This document shows, piece after piece, positions 60,145 to 64,000 of a stretch of DNA of 64,000 nt. Each line of letters starts with the position of its first letter. Positions within the stretch are counted from its first letter, which is position 1. The notes beneath the pieces are model-generated. The model was not told where the DNA came from. It ran no database searches and saw only the letters and a program-made list of their open reading frames with translations. A program made the translations under genes and the position numbers. The DNA comes from Pisaster brevispinus. Taxonomy: Eukaryota > Echinodermata > Asteroidea > Forcipulatida > Asteriidae. Location of the stretch: positions 9,621,764-9,685,763 of the forward strand of contig JAMKCF010000021.1 in NCBI GenBank assembly GCA_023634235.1. The letters run 5' to 3'.

Positions 60145-61767
60145 ACATATATTTTTTTAGTATAACAAAAAGTAAATGAATATATTATATATATATATTT
60201 TTAAATTCAGACCGTAAAAAACATGAAGATAAAATCAAATAGAATGCCCCAGAGTGCAGATTAGGGCTTTTAAAACAAAAGATAAATGCATGTGAGTAGG
60301 CTTCGAGCTCGCAAGCTTTCACACTTAGCGCTCACAGTTCAGGTTTTTTTTTTGCAACAGCCTATCACATCCCTGGACCTTCCGTAAGCCTAGTTTTATA
60401 AATGTTTGTGCATGAATGTACACCTATAAGTACTCCAGCATAAGTTGTGACGTCGTCTATTATATGAGAACGGTCTATATTTTGTGTACCTCATTTTTTC
60501 AAAGCAATGCGTTCACAATTTCAATAGTTGGTTTTTTGTTTTTAGCTGTTTCGCAGCGCGGCGAAACAGCTCTTGTTTTCGTTAAAGTTTTTTTAGCTGT
60601 TTCGCAGCAAAGCGCAGCGAAACAGCTCTTGTTTTCGTTAAGGATTTTTTATTATTAGCTGTTACGCAGCATAGCGCAGCGAAACAGCTCTTGTTTTTTT
60701 ATTATTTTTTTTCCTTTTTTTATTTGTCTGTTTCAGTAAAAAGAGCCATTGAGATAACACACGTTCGTTCTAAGCGGCCTTTTGCATAGTTCCTAATGAG
60801 CAATTGCAATGGAACTTTCAGTGATGAAAGGCATTGGTGCAATAATGATCCTAAAACAATGATGTCATGATGATGTCATCACCTGTCACGTGACGTCATT
60901 TTAAAGGTTTCTATTTTAAATATTTGAAAATCCGTAACAAATCAGCCACAAGAGACCGTAGGTTTCTGTTTGTGGGATTGTATAGGGATAAGTTAGGTCT
61001 TCATTTTATTCAGTGTGCGTGACCTCACATGACCTCTACTTCCGGTCGAAACCGGAAGTGCCTCGTAATTCAAAAGTACTAAATGTTATGAAAACGCTTT
61101 CAACGATGTTATTGTCTGGCAAGGGTAGGCAATTAAAAACAAATACCGATGATGTCACAACACAAAAGAGCGCCCTCTAGCGGCAGGTTGAAAAACTGAT
61201 TAAAATGGACTTTTTGAAGATGTGTGTGGGGAAATTTTGTGTAATCACATTTCAAAATTTACACACATGTTGACCGTCAGGCAGCCATCAAATGTGTGAA
61301 GTTTCAGATCGATGACGTCATCGGGGGTCACGTGACGCGGCATTAAAGGTGCCTTTTTTGAAGTCATATATCTCCCGAAGTATAAGTGCGATCATGTTGA
61401 AACTTGGTAGGTCTTAGATATTGGCAAGTTCTTGTAAATTTTGAAATGACGTCATGATGACGTCATCACATGATTTTTTATGATTTTTTAATTTTTTGCA
61501 CCTTTTAGTCATAAATTGCTGACAAAACGTGGTATAATCCAAATTCTTTTTTAAACAGGATTGATACGTCATAACTGCTTTGAATACAAAAAACTTTCAT
61601 ATTCAGTTGATTAATTTCAAAAAGTTAAGGCGAAACAGCTCGGCATTTGTGCACAAATGCAATATGTCTAGTTTGTTTTGCTTTGTTTTCAGGGCCGACT
61701 GTGTCAGTGTGGATCCAGAGATGCCCAGGCCAAAGTTTGTCCGTGAAGTCTTGGTGAAATGCATGAG
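52803..61767 (+). CDS. NCBP1: Nuclear cap-binding protein subunit 1 (CBP80), incomplete or damaged gene, runs on to the right
   Basis: Recognised exons: 52803-52894 ([14 protein letters not shown]), 53914-54141 (MIF4G core, [20 protein letters not shown]), 55418-55491 ([16 protein letters not shown]), 56371-56440 ([20 protein letters not shown]), 57377-57551 ([17 protein letters not shown]), 58863-58990 ([18 protein letters not shown]), 61693-61767 ([12 protein letters not shown]). CBP80 is the large subunit of the nuclear cap-binding complex acting in splicing and mRNA export. Human-type sequence expected between exons at 52894/53914 (about 58 residues) and 56440/57377 (about 100 residues) was not found. 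The 55.4-kb exon does not join its predecessor in frame. The start exon and everything after the MIF4G2 region are not in view. The family call is firm; intactness is doubtful. Confidence 0.8.
53627..53715 (+). repeat. 44-bp tandem duplication in the NCBP1 region
   Basis: GAAGGTGTTGGTACATACTG and TATGACACAAGG(T/G)TCAGAT occur twice in succession with one mismatch. Confidence 0.9.
55555..55790 (+). repeat. Dispersed repeat in NCBP1 region, copy 1
   Basis: Blocks AAACATGAAGATAAAACCAA, AGAATGCCCCAGAGTGCAGA, TAGGGCTTTTAAAAC and CAACAGCCTATCACATCC are collinear with 60195-60376. The rightmost block looks like a splice acceptor but is repeat sequence in both copies. Confidence 0.8.
55937..56160 (+). 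mobile_element. tRNA-derived SINE, class-II head
   Basis: The head GGGCGTGTCTTGGTCAAGGG and the CTCTGGTGTTTCTGATCAGC block correspond to the minus-strand heads at 13.5 and 38.6 kb. The B box is degenerate (TGGTTCAGGTCC). Confidence 0.55.
57685..57880 (-). repeat. Satellite family of 31.7 kb, inverted, two units
   Basis: ACTGCAGGCTGGTATAATG, CCACAGTGGATGAGATTGAA and GGTCAGACAGTGGGAGGGTT occur twice with a period of about 110 bp. They are the reverse complement of the units at 31700-32240. Confidence 0.75.
58620..58712 (+). repeat. Imperfect GCTATG/GCTGCG repeat
   Basis: Runs of GCTATGGCTGCTGCTATGG and related hexamers occur. The open frame through it (Ala/Met/Val only) is a by-product of the repeat. 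Confidence 0.85.
59007..59479. mobile_element. MITE family 4, copy 3
   Basis: It starts AGAGGGGCTTCAAGGTCCAA and ends TTTGACCTTAGAGCCCCTCT, with CAGTTTTGTG / CACAAAATCAA continuing the inverted ends. It lies 17 bp after an NCBP1 exon donor. Confidence 0.75.
60108..60147 (+). repeat. (ATAA)n microsatellite
   Basis: About nine ATAA units follow a poly-A tract. Confidence 0.95.
60195..60376 (+). repeat. Dispersed repeat in NCBP1 region, copy 2
   Basis: It is collinear with 55555-55790 (ACATGAAGATAAAATCAAAT, GAATGCCCCAGAGTGCAGAT, CTTCGAGCTCGCAAG, CAACAGCCTATCACATCC). Confidence 0.8.
60544..61640 (+). mobile_element. Element A: long non-coding element headed by three tandem hairpins
   Basis: The 5' end has three hairpins of the form AGCTGTTTCGCAGC...GCGAAACAGCT (60544-60571, 60594-60627, 60657-60688), each followed by CTTGTTTT. 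The 3' end has only the descending arm GCGAAACAGCT (61630-61640). The interior has no ORF. It is dense in ATGACGTCAT-type palindromes (60872-60900, 61310-61330, 61445-61465). At 61019-61059 a direct repeat TGACCT-CACA-TGACCT precedes ACTTCCGGTCGAAACCGGA. It ends 52 bp before an NCBP1 exon. The transposon class is unknown. Confidence 0.6.
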
Positions 61768-61912
61768 GTACATACATGTGGATAAGGGGTGATTGGGGGA
61801 GGGATAGTAGGGAGTGGTTGGGGGGGGGGGACACAGGTGGTTGGGGAGAAGGAATGGGTAATGAGAGAGAAAGCATCCTGGAATGATTCTTAGTTAACAT
61901 GAAGTGGGGGTG

Positions 61913-62103
61913 ATACAGTCAACCCTCATTATAAAGAGCACTTTTATAAGAGGTTCTGCTTATGTAGCCTAAATTCAAACATTTGAATCTCATTTCTGCT
62001 TTGTGTTTCTTTGTTTTACTGCCCTCTTATAACAACATTTCTGTTATAAAGATGAAATTCGGCCCGGTCCAGCAATCTTGTTATGAAGAGAGTCAACTGT
62101 ATA
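61913..62103. mobile_element. Probable short MITE
   Basis: ATACAGTCAACCCTCATTAT and GAAGAGAGTCAACTGTAT are imperfect inverted ends. The interior is about 150 bp without features. Confidence 0.5.
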
Positions 62104-62146
62104 TCTGCCCCCTTTCTTTTTATGAAATTCTATTGTATTTGTGTTT

Positions 62147-63694
62147 AGGTGTTCGTGCAATATGTGCACGAACACCTTTTGATTTTGTTCTGTTTTTAGG
62201 TGTTCGTGCAATATGTGCACGAACACCTATTGCTATTGTTCGGTTTTCGTGCAATATGAGCATAACTCAAGATTGAAAGTTAACTGAACATTGAAACTCA
62301 TCAGACATTTAAACCTCAATATCAAGAAGACACAAACTTAATGATGTCATGATGACATCATCGGATATCAAATTACATTAAATCAAAGTTTAATATTTGT
62401 AAAAATCATAACTCATGAACCGCACGTTGGATTTTTACAATCTACATATCATCGGATAGGTCGTTAAAAGTTCAACAAACGCTGCACACAACGTGACCCC
62501 ATTTGATCTTGACTTCCGGTTCAAACCGGAAGTTGAAAATTTCAAAAATTCATATCTCAAAAACTACGTAATATTTTAACATAAATTTTGCGTCAGGTTA
62601 CAGATGAGTTATTCTGCCGAAACTTTTGCACACAAATAACAGCATTTCAATCTTTGCATCTGGTCCAAACCGGGCGTCAAAGCGCACGTGTCTGTTGACT
62701 TTCATTGTACGACAACGCACGATAGTGTAGGCCAACACAAACATACGCCGACACTGTACACAGCCACGCACGTGTACAATGCACGTGTAGTTAAGTTGAT
62801 ATGTACTACATGTGCGAATACATGTAGCGTCGCTCGCTATTTCATTGTACATGTACATTGCAAACCCAATGATAGTCCATGCAATATTTGAAACATTCAT
62901 ATCTCTTCAACCACACTTTGGATTTCCACAATCCATACGTCGTCTGAACGGTCTTGATAAATTCAACATGCACTACACAAAATGTGACCCGTTTGACCTT
63001 AACTTCCGGTTCAAACTGGAAGTTGAAGTTTCACGTTTTAAAAAATCCTAACTTCTGAACCACACTTTGGACTTTTACAATCTGTGCATCATTTGGGAGG
63101 TAGGTAACAAGTGAAAAAACGATACACAAAATGTTATGCCATTTGACCTTGACTTCTGGTTTAAACCGGAAGATGAATTTAATAATTAAAAAAATACTAA
63201 CTCCTCAACCACTCATTGTATTTTTATCAATAAACGTCATCAGAAAGAGCTCCTAAGACTTAACAAACGATACACAGTGTAACCTCATTTAACACGGATC
63301 AAACCGGAAGTTAAAAATTAATGTTTCAAAAAATCATAACTTTTAAAGCACACATTGTTTTTGGGAAAGTATTTATCAACTTAAGAAATGACACACAGAA
63401 TGCGACCCAGTTTGACAGTGATTTCCGGTTCAAACCGGATGATCAAATTCAATATTTGAATTAATCATAACTCCTGAACCACATAATGGTTTTTTTAAAA
63501 ACTACACAGCATTACAAAGGGCTCCTAGGACTTACCTAGCACTACGCAGTATGACCTCATTTGACCTAACTTTTGGTTCAAACCGGAAATTGAAGATTTA
63601 TATTGGAACAAAATCTTACGCCTGAATCACAAATCGGGTTGATAAAATAAAATATCCTCAAACCATAATTTGATGACATCGATCACGAACACCT
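62147..63694 (+). mobile_element. Element B: hairpin-headed element containing a degenerate tandem array
   Basis: Two identical 31-nt hairpins (AGGTGTTCGTGC...GCACGAACACCT) stand at 62147-62177 and 62198-62228. A lone CACGAACACCT at 63684-63694 marks the 3' end. The interior carries about six units, mostly 130-150 bp. Each has TGACCYCATTTGACCT-like sequence, then a CCGGTTCAAACCGG near-palindrome, then AAATCATAACTCCTGAACCA and CACTTTGGATTTTTACAATC. About 230 bp (62640-62880) rich in CACGTG and TACATGTA interrupts the array. No ORF was found. Confidence 0.65.
62380..63620 (+). repeat. Tandem array with paired AGGTCA-like half-sites and CCGGTTCAAACCGG
   Basis: The near-palindrome recurs at about 62512, 63002, 63152, 63294 (degraded), 63421 and 63569. 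It is preceded each time by a GTGACCYCATTTGACCT-like direct repeat with 4-nt spacing, best kept at about 63552-63567. Spacing is 127-150 bp apart from the interrupted first interval. Confidence 0.75.
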
Positions 63695-64000
63695 TATTTT
63701 TGTAGTAAACAAAAACTGAATGTCTAGTTTATATTAACATCGGGCTCATTCAGCAATATCACTGCATAGAGCAAGGACAGATGATCACAGTCACCATATT
63801 TACATAACTAATAAATCATATGGCAACTATGATAAGACCGGTGTTAAAGGAGAGCCATAAGTCAGCCCAACAAGGTGGGCTACTAAAAACAGTACTATAG
63901 TGTTTGTCCCATCATAATTCCCATCCCAGTCCTTTTTCTTTTTACTTTGTGATGATGTGGCACAGTTTTTTGCCTGACTTTAGTTCAATGATGAGTGGGG

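Noticed and set aside
62147..62228. Two evenly spaced palindromic repeats resembling the start of a CRISPR array
   Set aside because: There are only two copies, each a full hairpin, in a eukaryotic transposon-like context with no cas genes.

Overview
The window is animal nuclear DNA. Genes are split into many short exons with GT-AG introns, spacing is loose, and MITEs, tRNA-derived SINEs, hairpin elements and retrotransposon debris are very dense. The gene content (LPIAT1/MBOAT7, BFAR, CBP80) and the repeat style (class-II tRNA-headed SINEs, a Ngaro-type tyrosine-recombinase retrotransposon carrying an SGNH hydrolase, short MITEs beginning GGGCCCAATTTCATA) point to a deuterostome invertebrate, most likely an echinoderm. 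That is inference; the species cannot be read from the sequence.

Layout: (1) 1-6741, minus strand: a nine-exon gene, open at the left edge, for a >1040-residue protein with a long low-complexity N-terminus and a C-terminal protein-kinase domain with HND/DLG variants. (2) 9115-16738 and 21444-35614, plus strand: two complete tandem copies of an MBOAT7-like lysophosphatidylinositol acyltransferase gene, each with seven coding exons and identical intron phases (2,0,1,2,2,2). Intron 1 of the second copy holds a decayed Ngaro retrotransposon (about 23.3-26.9 kb). (3) 36.8-43.4 kb: intergenic repeats. (4) 43411-48561, minus strand: a complete seven-exon BFAR-like gene (RING, SAM, membrane tail; 454 aa). 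(5) 48.6-52.8 kb: intergenic hairpins and MITEs. (6) 52803-61767 and beyond, plus strand: NCBP1 (CBP80) exons. Two exon blocks expected from the family are not visible and one junction does not close in frame, so this is a decayed copy, a damaged assembly, or a gene with undetected exons. (7) 60.5-63.7 kb: two long non-coding elements headed by tandem perfect hairpins. One contains a degenerate tandem array in which an AGGTCA-type direct repeat sits beside a CCGGTTCAAACCGG near-palindrome.

The neighbours do not form a functional cluster: phosphoinositide remodelling, ER ubiquitin ligation, mRNA cap binding and an orphan kinase. The most unusual material is the duplicated MBOAT7 pair, the orphan kinase, the hairpin-headed elements, a nested MITE-in-MITE and the broken NCBP1.
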